Assembly (NCBI RefSeq): GCF_000737325.1
Contig: NZ_CP011125.1
Span: 3,472,001 to 3,536,000, forward strand
Length of the DNA stretch: 64,000 nucleotides
Direction: 5' to 3'
DNA from: Sandaracinus amylolyticus
Lineage (GTDB): Bacteria > Myxococcota_A > Polyangia > Polyangiales > Sandaracinaceae
Positions within the stretch are counted from its first letter, which is position 1, and each line of letters begins with the position of its first letter. Under the pieces are notes generated by a model, which had not been told where the DNA came from, did no database searches, and saw only the letters and a program-made list of their open reading frames with translations. Shown one piece after another: positions 16,615 through 26,183 of this stretch. The translations under genes were made by a program, and so were the position numbers.

Positions 16615-18333
16615 ATGGCACGTCGTCCCGCCGCCGCGCCCTCTCGCTCGCGCTCGCGAGGCGCGTCGCCGTCCGCCGCGCGCCGTTCCGCCGACGTCAC
16701 GGAGGCGGTGCGCGAGGCCGCGAAGCTCGCGCCCGTGCTCCGCGAGGCGGTGCTCGCAGGGCGCGACGCACCGACGCCGAAGCTCGCGGCGCGCGCCGAC
16801 GCGCTCTTCACGAAGCTGCTCGAGCGCGGGGCCCGCGCCGTCGCGAAGCAGCCGGCGCTCGCCTCGGAGTGCGCGCTCGCGGCGCTCTCGATCGCGCGAG
16901 GCGAGGAAGCGCGGACGCGCGCGTACGACGTCGCCGCCGCCTCCGCGAACGCGCTCGGTGGCGCGCGCGCGGCCGAGATCTGGCTGCACGTCGCGATCGA
17001 CGCGTGGGCCCACGGCCGCATCGCGCGCGCGCAGTCCGCGGCGGATCGCGCGAGCGCGTGCGCCGGCGACGGCGCGTCCCCCGAGCTGCGAGCGCGCATC
17101 GCGCTCGAGCGCGGCCGCATCGCGTTCGGTCGCAGCGAGTGGGCCGTCGCGCGCGCGCACACCGAGGACGCGCGCGCGATCGCGGCGTCGAACGAGCTCG
17201 TCGCGCTCGAGGCGCTCGCGCACGTCGGGCTCGCCGCGATCGGATCGCACGAGCTCGCGCCCGACGCCGCGCGCCATGCGCGACGGGCGATCCTGCTCGC
17301 CGAGCGCATCGGCTCGAAGGACGTGCTCGGCCGCGCGCAAGCGCAGCTCGGGATCGTCCTCGTCGAGCGCGGCGTGCACGACGAAGGGCGGCGCGTGCTC
17401 GAGAGCGCGATCACGCTCGAGCGCGAGCGCGGCGAGGGCGAGAACGAGTGCCGCGCGCTGCTCTACCTCTCGATGCTCGAGGTCGACGCGGGACGCCCGC
17501 TCCACGCGCTGCACTGCCTCGGTCGTGCGCGCGAGGTCGCGATGGCGCGCGGCTCTCGCGTGGCGCGCGCGATGGTGCATGGCTCGGTCGGCGTGGTGCA
17601 CCTCGTGCGCGGTCATCCGCGTCCCGCGGCGCGCGAGCTCGTCGAGGCCGACCTGGTGCTCGAGGACGTCGGCAACCGTCACGCGCGCATCACGTTCTCG
17701 GCGTTCCTCGCCGCGGCGGAGGCGCTCGCAGGGCGCCCCACCGAGGCGCGCGCGGCGTTCGCCCAGGCGCGCACGCTCATGCAGGAGGGCGTCGGCCCCG
17801 CGTACGGCGTCGAGCTGCTGCGCGTGCTCGAGCAGGTGCTCGCGGTCACCGAGGGCGCGTCGGTCGACGACGCGCGCGACGTGCTCGCGGAGATCGAGCG
17901 CGGCTCGGTCGCCGCGCACTGGGCCGATCTGCGCGTCGCGTGCGCGCTCGCGCGCCGCGCGATCGTCGGCGAGGCCGCGTCGAAGCTGCCGCGCATCGAG
18001 CCCACGCCCGGCCTCGTGATCGCGCACGACGGTCGGTGGTTCTCGCTCGAGGGCTCGCGCCCGATCGACCTCGAGTCGCGCCCGGTGCTGCGCCGCACGC
18101 TCGCCGTGCTCGCCGAAGCGCGCGTGAGCGAGCCGGGCGTGACGGTTGCGCGCGCAACCCTCGTCGAGCGGCTCTGGCCCGAGGACGCGCGCCTCGGCGA
18201 GCGCCTCCTCGAGAACCGCATGAACGTCGCGATCGCGACGCTGCGCCGGCTCGGCCTCCGCGACGCGATCCGCACCGGCGACCGCGGCTATCGCCTGCGC
18301 GAAGACCTTCCGGTCACGATCGACCCCGGCTGA
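16615..18333 (+). CDS. TPR-rich regulator with C-terminal OmpR-type winged helix
   Basis: 572 aa from ATG 16615 (GGAG about ten bases upstream). The N-terminus is basic and low-complexity. Residues about 60-460 form helical repeats of the TPR/SARP type (for example AEIWLHVAIDAWAHGRIARAQ, ALEALAHVGLAAIGSHEL, AQLGIVLVERGVHDEGRRV). The last about 90 residues (TLVERLWPEDARL...LLENRMNVAIATLRRLGL...IRTGDRGYRL) match an OmpR/PhoB-like winged helix, with the beta-hairpin wing at the end. This is probably a DNA-binding transcription factor whose TPRs sense a partner or ligand. There is no receiver domain. The neighbouring convergent gene encodes a receiver-like protein, which could be a partner. Confidence 0.78.
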   Translation: MARRPAAAPSRSRSRGASPSAARRSADVTEAVREAAKLAPVLREAVLAGRDAPTPKLAARADALFTKLLERGARAVAKQPALASECALAALSIARGEEARTRAYDVAAASANALGGARAAEIWLHVAIDAWAHGRIARAQSAADRASACAGDGASPELRARIALERGRIAFGRSEWAVARAHTEDARAIAASNELVALEALAHVGLAAIGSHELAPDAARHARRAILLAERIGSKDVLGRAQAQLGIVLVERGVHDEGRRVLESAITLERERGEGENECRALLYLSMLEVDAGRPLHALHCLGRAREVAMARGSRVARAMVHGSVGVVHLVRGHPRPAARELVEADLVLEDVGNRHARITFSAFLAAAEALAGRPTEARAAFAQARTLMQEGVGPAYGVELLRVLEQVLAVTEGASVDDARDVLAEIERGSVAAHWADLRVACALARRAIVGEAASKLPRIEPTPGLVIAHDGRWFSLEGSRPIDLESRPVLRRTLAVLAEARVSEPGVTVARATLVERLWPEDARLGERLLENRMNVAIATLRRLGLRDAIRTGDRGYRLREDLPVTIDPG

Positions 18334-18345
18334 TCGCGACGCACG

Positions 18346-18825
18346 TCACGCCGCGCCGACGTCGATCGCCGCACGGACGATCGCGTCGAGCTCGATCGGC
18401 TGGCGCAGCAGCACGACGCGGCGCAGCCCGGCGACGAGCGAGCGCGGCGGCGCGTCGGGGCTCACGAAGACGCACGGCACCACGCGCCACGCCGGGTGCA
18501 TCTGCATCCGAGCGACGAGCGCGAGCCCGGGATCCTCGGGCTCGAGGGTGGCCGCTTGGACGACCACCACGTCGACGCGGAACGCGCCGAGCACGACGAG
18601 CGCCTCCGCGGCGGTGCCGGTCGAGATCACCTTCGCGCCGCAGAGATCGGCGTACTCGACGACCATGTCGCGCGTGTCGGGATGACCGTCGACGACGAGC
18701 ATCGTCATGTCGACGAGCGCGGCGCGCCCTTGCACGCGCGGCATCGTGCCGGACGTGGACGTGCGCCGGCGTACGTTCGCGCCGGAGGGAGCGGGTGGGA
18801 TCGACGAGAAGGCTCGAGCGGGCAT
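18346..18825 (-). CDS. Pseudo-receiver (response-regulator-like) protein
   Basis: 159 aa from ATG 18825, which has an excellent GGAGGAGAG upstream. After a 39-residue basic leader the sequence follows a CheY-type receiver: LVVDGHPDTRDMVVEYADLCG, VDVVVVQ, FVSPDA and LLRQP. However, the acidic pair is Asp46-Gly47, the phospho-acceptor Asp is Gln90, and the C-terminal Lys is Arg141. It should therefore bind protein partners without classical phosphorylation. There is no output domain. It converges on a TPR-wHTH regulator (12-base gap), which makes an interaction attractive but unproven. Confidence 0.75.
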   Translation of the reverse strand: MPARAFSSIPPAPSGANVRRRTSTSGTMPRVQGRAALVDMTMLVVDGHPDTRDMVVEYADLCGAKVISTGTAAEALVVLGAFRVDVVVVQAATLEPEDPGLALVARMQMHPAWRVVPCVFVSPDAPPRSLVAGLRRVVLLRQPIELDAIVRAAIDVGAA

Positions 18826-19208
18826 GATCTCTCCTCCGACGTGATCAGGGCTCGAGCGAGCGCTCCACGTGCGCGACCGGCGAGCTCGCTGCGTGCGGGA
18901 ACGGACCACTGCGCTGCGGCGGCGCCGCGCGGCCCTCGGCGGTGGCGATCATGCGCGGGCTCTCCCTTCCAGAGGGACCTCGGCCTCGCGCGGTCCCGGC
19001 GTCGCGAAAACGAACGCGCCGAGCAGCGCGTCCGTGCTCCGCCACCGCGGTCAGCAACGGTCATGCCTTCGCTGTCGTCGTGGATCTCGCCACGGCGCAA
19101 CCGCGCGCCGGTGCGATGCGCCGCGCGTGTGGCGGAATTGTCGCGCGCGACGTCGCACGCTGCTCCGCGCGGGTCCCCGGAGGTCGGTCCTCACGGAGAC
19201 GCAGCGGC
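18826..19208. other. 383-bp intergenic region with no supportable gene
   Basis: Lies between the upstream end of the pseudo-receiver gene and the 3' end of the small lipoprotein gene, both on the minus strand. Codon bias on either strand is poor, and the readings present have no family resemblance. It should hold the promoter of the pseudo-receiver gene near 18826-18900, but I cannot place -35/-10 boxes. No repeat of note was seen. Confidence 0.5.
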
Positions 19209-19523
19209 TCAGTCGATCGATGCGTCGTGATCGATCGCTGCGTCGTCGCCGACGAGCGCAGCGTCGACCTCGACGCCCGCGTCGCGCGACGAGCTCGCGT
19301 CCGCGCGCGGCCCGGCGTCGTTCGCGCCCACGTGGACGGGAACGCTCGCGGACAGCGCGCGATCGCAGATGCAGTCTCCGAACACGTGTCCGTCGCAGAC
19401 GCGCGCGCCTGCGCCTCCGTGCGGGCATGCGCAGACGCGGGTCTCGCCCGGTGCGCACGCGAGCCGTGGTTCAGGGGAGCACGCGGCGAGCAACAAGACG
19501 CCGGCGACGAGGGCGTGGCGCAT
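19209..19523 (-). CDS. Small Cys-rich lipoprotein
   Basis: 104 aa from ATG 19523, with GAGGG four bases upstream. The signal peptide ends in LLAAC (Cys15). The mature region holds seven Cys within about 35 residues (ACAPGETRVCACPHGG, VCDGHVFGDCIC), a motif seen in many myxobacterial surface proteins. It is followed by a Cys-free, Asp/Ala-rich C-terminal tail. It is probably a disulfide-stabilised mini-domain on the outer membrane. No catalytic motif is present. Confidence 0.7.
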   Translation of the reverse strand: MRHALVAGVLLLAACSPEPRLACAPGETRVCACPHGGAGARVCDGHVFGDCICDRALSASVPVHVGANDAGPRADASSSRDAGVEVDAALVGDDAAIDHDASID

Positions 19524-19693
19524 CAACCCTCGACGTAAGTTCCGCGTCAACGCGCAGCACTTTCCCTCGACGGGCTATCGCGCCGCGAGGTCGCGCGGCC
19601 GAGGTGCGGCGGAAACGAGACATCGCTCGCCGCGCTCGCGAGGACGAGGACGACGCGACGGGCGTCGGCGCTCGAGCGAGCGACGGAAGCGAA

Positions 19694-19725
19694 TCGGCCG
19701 GCCGAGGAGCTCCTCGACCGGCCGA
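19694..19725 (-). terminator. Long palindrome downstream of tRNA-Gly, putative terminator
   Basis: Sixteen-base arms with one mismatch (CGGCCGGCCGAGGAG left, CTCCTCGACCGGCCG right) meet at GAGCTC with essentially no loop. It lies 40 bases after the 3' end of the minus-strand tRNA. No clear U-run follows on the minus strand, so termination is an inference from position and stability. Confidence 0.45.
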
Positions 19726-19764
19726 CGTGCTGTGATTCCCGGAACCGACTGCTGCGAGTGTCTG

Positions 19765-19837
<73 letters not shown>

Positions 19838-19848
19838 GTGGGCCCGAA

Positions 19849-19877
19849 CAGTTAGCGAAAACGCGCGAAGGCGTCAA
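19849..19877 (-). promoter_or_regulatory. Sigma70-type promoter of tRNA-Gly
   Basis: Reading the minus strand, TTGACG (plus coordinates 19872-19877) is followed by exactly 17 bases and then TAACTG (19849-19854). Eleven bases separate the -10 box from the tRNA 5' end, leaving only a few leader nucleotides. Spacing and position are ideal; the -10 box deviates from consensus. Confidence 0.6.
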
Positions 19878-19887
19878 GCGCCGCGCG

Positions 19888-20247
19888 TCACCCCGCGTAC
19901 GACGCGCGGCCCTCCACCGCGCGTCCTTCACCGTCGAGCCGCAGCCACTCCGCGCAGCGCTGTCCGCGGTGGTTGCGATAGCCGATGACGACGCAGTCGA
20001 CGCCCACGTACACCGCGTCGAGCTCGAAGCGCAGCTGCGGCGCGCTCGCGAGCGCTCTCGACCAGTACGCGCGCAGCGCCTCCTTGCCGCGCACGGTGCC
20101 GCTCGGGTCGCCCATCACCGTCACGATGCGCGGCGATGCGAACACGCACTCGTCCGCCCAGTGCGCGAGGATGCGGTCGAGGTCCTGCGCGTTCCACGCT
20201 TCGATCCACTCGCGTGCGAACGCGTCCGCGTGAGGTTGGTCCAACAT
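19888..20247 (-). CDS. SnoaL-like / NTF2-fold protein
   Basis: 119 aa from ATG 20247. FAREWIEAWNAQDLDRILAHWADE is the typical opening of SnoaL-like (nuclear transport factor 2 fold) proteins, followed by a VRGKEALRAYWSRAL helix and strands FELDAVYVGVDCVVIGYRN. These small cone-shaped proteins act as isomerases, dehydratases or ligand binders; key residues cannot be assigned here. A longer reading to 20316 would overlap the divergent CoA-transferase gene, so the shorter start is preferred. Only 52 bases separate the two divergent starts. Confidence 0.8.
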   Translation of the reverse strand: MLDQPHADAFAREWIEAWNAQDLDRILAHWADECVFASPRIVTVMGDPSGTVRGKEALRAYWSRALASAPQLRFELDAVYVGVDCVVIGYRNHRGQRCAEWLRLDGEGRAVEGRASYAG

Positions 20248-20299
20248 GCGCGCGTCGTAGCTTGCGGGATCGAGGTCCGCGCGTACGAGACCTCTGCAC

Positions 20300-21577
20300 A
20301 TGCGCGTCGTGTCCACTCCCGAAGAGGCGGTCGCTCCGATCGAGAGCGGCCATCGCGTCTATCTCCACGAGGCCGCGATGGCGCCGGTCTCGCTCATCCA
20401 CGCGATGACCGAGCGCGCGCGCGCGCTGCGCGACGTGGAGGTCGTGCACCTCCACACGAACGCGCCCGCGCCCTACGTCGCGCCGGACATGGTCGGGCAC
20501 GTGCGGCACAACGCGCTCTTCGTGGGCGCGAACGTGCGCGAGGCGGTGCAGTCGGGGCGCGCCGACTTCACGCCGGTGTTCCTCTCGGAGGTGCCCTCGC
20601 TCTTCCGCGACGGCACGCTGCCGCTCGACGTCGCGATGGTGCAGGTCTCGCCGCCGAACCGTCACGGCTACTGTCGCCTCGGGACCTCGGTCGCGTGCGC
20701 GCGCGCCGCGGTCGACCACGCGCGCGTCGTGATCGCGGAGATCAACGAGCAGGTGCCGCGCACCGACGGGAACTCGGCGGTGCACGTCGATCGCATCACG
20801 CTCGCGGTGCACGTCGATCGCGCGCTGCCCGAGCACCACGACGAGCCCCCGGGCCCCGTCGAGCGCGCGATCGGCGCGCTGGTCGCCGCGCAGATCCCCG
20901 ACGGCGCGACGCTGCAGATGGGGATCGGATCGATCCCCGATGCGGTGCTCGATGCGCTGCACTCGCGCAGCGATCTCGGCATCCACACCGAGATGTTCAG
21001 CGACGGAGTGCTGCGCCTCGTGAAGAGCGGCGCGGTGACCGGCGCGCGCAAGACGCGCTTCAAGAACCGCGTCGTCACGTCGTTCGCGATGGGCTCGCGC
21101 GCGCTCTACGAGCACTGCGATCACAACGCGTCGATCGAGTTCCACCCGAGCGACGTGGTGAACGACGCGGTCGAGATCGCGTCGCAGCACGCGATGATGG
21201 CGATCAACTCGGCGATCGCGATCGATCTGACCGGTCAGGTGTGCGCGGACTCGATCGGCGATCGCATCTGGAGCGGCATCGGCGGGCAGATGGACTTCGT
21301 CCGCGGGGCCGTGCAGAGCCCGGGCGGCAAGGCGTTCATCGCGCTGCCCTCGACGGCGAAGAACGGGACGCTCTCGCGGATCGTGCCGCGCCTGTCGCCG
21401 GGCTCGGGCGTGGTGACCACGCGCGGTCACGTGCAGTGGGTCGTCACCGAGCACGGCGCGGTGAACCTGCGCGGCCGCTCGCTGCGCGAGCGCGCGGACA
21501 TGCTGATCTCGATCGCGCACCCCGACTTCCGCGCGGAGCTGCGCGCGGCCGCCGTCGAGCGGAAGCTCTTCGTCTGA
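20300..21577 (+). CDS. Acetyl-CoA hydrolase/transferase family (4-hydroxybutyrate CoA-transferase-like)
   Basis: 425 aa from ATG 20300. Family landmarks in order: PNRHGYCRLGTSV (about 118-130), ATLQMGIGSIPDAVL, IHTEMFSDG with the probable catalytic Glu231, GGQMDFVRGA and TEHGAVNLRGRS near the C-terminus. Members transfer CoA between acyl-CoA and acetate or another carboxylate through a glutamyl-CoA thioester. Length is normal for the family (about 430 aa). The two acyl-CoA dehydrogenase genes 2-7 kb downstream suggest a local theme of short-chain acyl-CoA metabolism, but these genes are not one operon. Substrate is not determined. Confidence 0.9.
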   Translation: MRVVSTPEEAVAPIESGHRVYLHEAAMAPVSLIHAMTERARALRDVEVVHLHTNAPAPYVAPDMVGHVRHNALFVGANVREAVQSGRADFTPVFLSEVPSLFRDGTLPLDVAMVQVSPPNRHGYCRLGTSVACARAAVDHARVVIAEINEQVPRTDGNSAVHVDRITLAVHVDRALPEHHDEPPGPVERAIGALVAAQIPDGATLQMGIGSIPDAVLDALHSRSDLGIHTEMFSDGVLRLVKSGAVTGARKTRFKNRVVTSFAMGSRALYEHCDHNASIEFHPSDVVNDAVEIASQHAMMAINSAIAIDLTGQVCADSIGDRIWSGIGGQMDFVRGAVQSPGGKAFIALPSTAKNGTLSRIVPRLSPGSGVVTTRGHVQWVVTEHGAVNLRGRSLRERADMLISIAHPDFRAELRAAAVERKLFV

Positions 21578-21698
21578 CCCGAAATCACCCCGGGTCGCCC
21601 CCTCGCACGTGAATCGTGCGCGACGCCTGTTCCATGCGCGCGCGATTTGTTGTAATGCGCAAGCATTCTTCGGGCGGGGCTCTTTTCTTGGGGTGATC

Positions 21699-23408
21699 AT
21701 GCACGTGGTCTCGAGGGTCGCAGGGCTGCTCGCGGTCGGCTTCGGGGTGCTCGCGAGCACGGTGGCGGGATGTGCGGACGGCGGGAGCGGCCGCGCGCCG
21801 GACGCGGGTCCAGGCGGCGACGGCATCGACTCCGGCGGAGGCAACGGGCAGATCGACGCGGGCCGCGACGACCAGCCCGACGCGTGGAGCGGCGACGCGG
21901 GCGAGCTGCTGCCGCAGCGATGCAACCCCGACTACGCGTTCTTCGAGGACGAGTTCGGGCGCCAGGCGTACTGCATCTACGTCGCGACGACGGGCAGCGA
22001 CGAGACCGGCGAGGGCACCGCGGACGCGCCCTACGCGACGATCACGCACGGCATCGAGGTCGCGGTCGCGCGCGGCGCGGCGACGGGTCGCGTGCACGCG
22101 GTCGCGGTCTCGAAGGGCACGTACCGCGAGCGCGTGACGATCGAGAACGGCACCTCGGTGTACGGCCAGTTCGACGCCGAGGATCGCTGGTCGCGCGACG
22201 ACGCGAACGAGACGATCATCGAGAGCGCGACCGTCGAGGGCGACCGCGTCGAGGGTGTCGTCGCGATCGGCGTGAGCGCGCCGACGGTCTTCGAGGGCTT
22301 CACGATCGTCGCGGGCCCCGCGCCCGCGGAGTCGCGCAACGTCGACGTCTACGGCGTGCGCGTCGCGGACAGCACGCCGGTGCTGCCCGAGCTCGGCGGT
22401 CTCGTGCTGCGCGAGCTGCGCGTCGAGGCGGGCGCGGGATCGCCCGGCGACGACGGGCTCGCGGGCACCGACGGCGACGACGGTGTGCAGGGCGGTCGCG
22501 GCACCGACGGCACGAAGGCGAACGGCAATCCGCAGCCCGGCGGGCTCGGGGCGGTCACGATCTGCGGCGGGATCACGCTCGATCGCACGCGCGGCGGGGA
22601 CGGAGGATCGGGCGGTGGCGACGACCTCGCGGGATGCGGCACCGGTCCCGACGACGCGCAGTCCGGCGGCTCGCCGCCCTCGCTGACGAGCTGCGGCGGC
22701 GGCACCGCGGGCGACTCGTGCAGCTGCGCGGCGCCCGTCGATCACGACGGCGATCCCGGCGGTCAGGGGAGCGCCTGCGCGACCGAGCCCGCAGCGAACG
22801 GCGACGCCGCGAGCGCGCCGACGGTGCGCGGCTCGGTGGTCGACGGAGCGTGGGCGCCGCGCGCGGGGTTCGCAGGCAACGACGGCGCGGCGGGCGTCGG
22901 CGGATCGGGCGGTGGCGGCGGTGGCTCGGGCTGCGACGCGATCGGCTACGGGCGGACCGGCGGCGGCGGTGGCGGCGGTGGATCGGGCGGCTGCGGCGGC
23001 CTCGGCGGCGGTGGGGGTCGTGCCGGCGGGAGCTCGTTCGCGCTCTTCGTGAGCGGCTCGGCGATCGCGGTGCCGGGATGCTCGTTCACGAGCGGCGACG
23101 GCGCGGCCGGCGGCGCCGGTGCCGCGGGCGGTTTGGGCGGCGATGCGGGCGCAGGCGGAGAAGCCGGCGCGGGCGGCCATGCGGGCGGTGCGGGAGGCCC
23201 GGGCCAGGCGGGTGGCATCGGGGGATCCGGCGCGGGCGGTCCGGGCGGATCGAGCATCGCGGCGCTGCTCTGTGAGAGCGATGTCGATGGTCTCGATCTC
23301 GGCGAGCTCGAAGAGGGCGCGGCGGGTGCGGCGGGCGCGGCACCGGCGCGCGGGGTGGCGGGGATCGCGGGCGTCGCGGCGCGCGTGTTCGACGGCTGCG
23401 AGCTCTGA
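21699..23408 (+). CDS. Glycine-rich lipoprotein with DUF1565/beta-helix-like N-terminal part
   Basis: 569 aa from ATG 21699. The signal peptide ends in VAGC, followed by a D/G/P-rich linker. The segment ATTGSDETGEGTADAPYATI... followed by GTYRERVTIENGTSVYG is typical of DUF1565/beta-helix surface proteins. From about residue 250 onward long Gly/Ala-rich blocks (GGSGGGGGGSG, GGAGGPGQAGG) resemble collagen-like or PE-PGRS-like spacers, with several Cys. This is a surface or outer-membrane protein, probably adhesive or structural. The preceding gap carries a short AATGC-GCAA-GCATT hairpin near 21655. No enzymatic motif was found. Confidence 0.75.
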   Translation: MHVVSRVAGLLAVGFGVLASTVAGCADGGSGRAPDAGPGGDGIDSGGGNGQIDAGRDDQPDAWSGDAGELLPQRCNPDYAFFEDEFGRQAYCIYVATTGSDETGEGTADAPYATITHGIEVAVARGAATGRVHAVAVSKGTYRERVTIENGTSVYGQFDAEDRWSRDDANETIIESATVEGDRVEGVVAIGVSAPTVFEGFTIVAGPAPAESRNVDVYGVRVADSTPVLPELGGLVLRELRVEAGAGSPGDDGLAGTDGDDGVQGGRGTDGTKANGNPQPGGLGAVTICGGITLDRTRGGDGGSGGGDDLAGCGTGPDDAQSGGSPPSLTSCGGGTAGDSCSCAAPVDHDGDPGGQGSACATEPAANGDAASAPTVRGSVVDGAWAPRAGFAGNDGAAGVGGSGGGGGGSGCDAIGYGRTGGGGGGGGSGGCGGLGGGGGRAGGSSFALFVSGSAIAVPGCSFTSGDGAAGGAGAAGGLGGDAGAGGEAGAGGHAGGAGGPGQAGGIGGSGAGGPGGSSIAALLCESDVDGLDLGELEEGAAGAAGAAPARGVAGIAGVAARVFDGCEL

Positions 23409-23460
23409 GCGGCTGACCGCGACGGCCGTTCACGCCACGCGACCTGTCACCCATGTCCTG

Positions 23461-23565
23461 TCCTCGACATGGACACGGACGTGGTCGTGGTCGTGGTCGG
23501 CCGTTCGCGTCGTGGTCGGCCGTTCACGACCACGACCACGCTCACGACCACGACCACGTCGAGGA
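23461..23565. repeat. GTGGTC hexamer tract forming a long imperfect hairpin
   Basis: Tandem GTGGTC units (about 23479-23500) face tandem GACCAC units (about 23526-23558). The outer arms TCCTCGAC (23461-23468) and GTCGAGGA (23558-23565) are perfect complements, and inside them a 15-base GTGGTCGTGGTCGTG pairs with its complement. The centre repeats GTCGGCCGTTC. It lies in the 267-bp gap before an acyl-CoA dehydrogenase gene, 110 bases from its start. It could end the upstream transcript or regulate the downstream one. It is not CRISPR: there are no unique spacers. Confidence 0.7.
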
Positions 23566-23675
23566 CGTGGTCGAGGGCACGACACGGTGGTCGTGGCCGG
23601 CGCCGGCTGGTCGGCTCTCGTGCCGCGCTGCGTCACCTTGCCGAGATCCCAGCCCGCCCGCTACGTTCGCGCCCC

Positions 23676-24818
<1,143 letters not shown>

Positions 24819-24889
24819 AGCGGAGACACGGGGGCGGCCATCGAGCCCCCGCGTCCCCGTTGCAGTGACGCAGGAAAGGGAGCGGGCGG

Positions 24890-25615
24890 ATGGATCGACT
24901 CTGGGTGGGGCGTTCGGCGATCGGGGCCGTGGTGGCACTCGGTCTCGTGGCATGCGGCTCGTCGGAGCCGACGCAGACCGCGGCGCGCGGCGACGCGACG
25001 GTGGGCGCCGAGCGTCCCGCCGAGCGCGACGACGGCAGCGAGATCACCGGTCTGCTGGGCACGATCCGCCCCGACCAGGTCGACAACGCCCTCCAGCCGC
25101 GCATGGACGCGTTCATGCGCTGCCTCGCGCCGCGGCTGAGCGAGGTCGAGTTCCTCGGCGGCGACGTGCGCCTCGCGTTCCGCATCCACACCGACGGCAC
25201 CGTCGCGTGGGTGTACCCGAGCCAGACGACGATCGGCGATCGCCAGGCCGAGCGCTGCGTGCTCGACGTGGCGCGTCGCGCGCGCTTCCCGCGCCCGCAC
25301 GGCGGCGAGGCCGAGTTCACGTGGGGCTTCGCGTTCGATCCACCCGAGGACGTGCGCCCGCCGACGAGCTGGGAAGCGACGCACGTGGGCCAGGCGCTGA
25401 TGAGCGGCGCGCCGGATCTCGCGTCGCGCTGCGGCGTGAGCGGGGTCCGCGTGACGGCGTACGTCGCGCCGGGCGGGCGTGTGCTCGCGGCCGGCGCGAG
25501 CGCGCCGGATGCGCAGACGCTCGAGTCGGTGGACTGCGTCGTCGACGCGGTGCGCGGGCTGACGATGCCCGATCCCGGCTCGTACGCGGCGAAGGTGACG
25601 TTCCTGGTGCAGTGA
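24890..25615 (+). CDS. Lipoprotein with AgmX/TonB-C-like repeats
   Basis: 241 aa from ATG 24890 behind AGGAAAGGGAGCGGG. The signal peptide ends in LVACG (Cys22). Residues about 65-140 (RMDAFMRCLAPRLSEVEFLGGDVRLAFRIHTDGTVAWVYPSQTTIGDRQAERCVLDVARRARFP...) show the Cys...RhhhDGTV...Cys...hF pattern of the AgmX/PglI C-domain. A weaker second copy follows (SRCGVSGVRVTAYVAPGGRV...CVVDAV). The protein is periplasmic or outer-membrane. It shares the domain type with the gene at 1139. Role unknown. Confidence 0.75.
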   Translation: MDRLWVGRSAIGAVVALGLVACGSSEPTQTAARGDATVGAERPAERDDGSEITGLLGTIRPDQVDNALQPRMDAFMRCLAPRLSEVEFLGGDVRLAFRIHTDGTVAWVYPSQTTIGDRQAERCVLDVARRARFPRPHGGEAEFTWGFAFDPPEDVRPPTSWEATHVGQALMSGAPDLASRCGVSGVRVTAYVAPGGRVLAAGASAPDAQTLESVDCVVDAVRGLTMPDPGSYAAKVTFLVQ

Positions 25616-25629
25616 GCGCGGACGACGCG

Positions 25630-25692
25630 CCCGAGCCATGTCCCACTCTGCCGCGCCGGCCCCACTGAGGTCGGGCAGAGACATGGCTCGGG
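25630..25692 (+). promoter_or_regulatory. Large hairpin enclosing a candidate start codon
   Basis: CCCGAGCCATGTC (25630-25642) is perfectly complementary to GACATGGCTCGGG (25680-25692). Inside, CTCTGCC (25646-25652) can pair with GGCAGAG (25674-25680), making a long bulged stem. It follows the lipoprotein stop by 14 bases and contains the ATG at 25683 in its 3' arm and another ATG in its 5' arm. It may act as a terminator-like 3' end or occlude translation initiation of the next frame. No U-run follows. Confidence 0.55.
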
Positions 25693-26183
25693 TGACGACG
25701 TTGGGCGCGCTGCTGTTCGCGCTGATGGCGACCACGACGGCGCGCGCCGACGAGCGCGTGGTGCTGGTGCGATGGCCAGCGGAGCGCGGCGCGGAGATGA
25801 CGTCGGCGTTGCGCCTCGAGCTCGCGGGGCGCGCGACGATGATCGAAGGCGCGGCGCTCGAGGACGACGAGCCGACGGTGAGCGCGATGCGCGACGCGGC
25901 GCGCGCGTCGGGCGCGACGCACGTCGCGTGGGTCGTGTTCCCGAGCGGCGTACTCGCGCCGGCGGAGGTGCGCGTGCTCGACGTGACGCGCGCCGCACCC
26001 GCGCACGCGATGACCGCGCAAGCGTGGGACCGATGTGGCCGTTTCGCCGGCCTGCGCGCGACGAGGCGCGCGAGAGCGTCGACGAGCAGGTGCTGCGCGA
26101 TCTGCTCGCCGACGCGCGCCGCTGGATCGCGCGCTACGCGGGGCCCCGCGCCGACCTCGACGATCTCGTGCAGGAGTCGATGA
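25683..26183 (+). CDS. Secreted protein, C-terminus probably truncated by overlap with the sigma gene
   Basis: From ATG 25683 a signal peptide (TTLGALLFALMATTTARA) is followed by about 100 residues of mature protein (DERVVLVRWPAERG...ARASGATHVAWVVFPSG...RVLDVTRAAPAHAMTAQAWD). Codon bias is good up to about 26030. The frame then runs another 150 bases inside the sigma-factor gene with poor bias and unnatural composition, so the real product either ends as a tail read in the wrong frame or was longer and has been cut. A one-base shift would stop at 26013. An ATG at 25638 gives a longer, less plausible N-terminus. It may be an inactive remnant of a family normally sitting before ECF sigma genes. 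Confidence 0.45.
   Translation: MARVTTLGALLFALMATTTARADERVVLVRWPAERGAEMTSALRLELAGRATMIEGAALEDDEPTVSAMRDAARASGATHVAWVVFPSGVLAPAEVRVLDVTRAAPAHAMTAQAWDRCGRFAGLRATRRARASTSRCCAICSPTRAAGSRATRGPAPTSTISCRSR

Noticed and set aside
18942-19538. A 198-codon plus-strand frame in the gap before tRNA-Gly
   Set aside because: Codon bias is poor, there is no family resemblance, and its second half lies opposite the Cys-rich lipoprotein gene.
23461-23600. Possible CRISPR array because of short repeats
   Set aside because: The units are six bases long with no unique spacers and face each other as inverted repeats. No cas genes are in the window.
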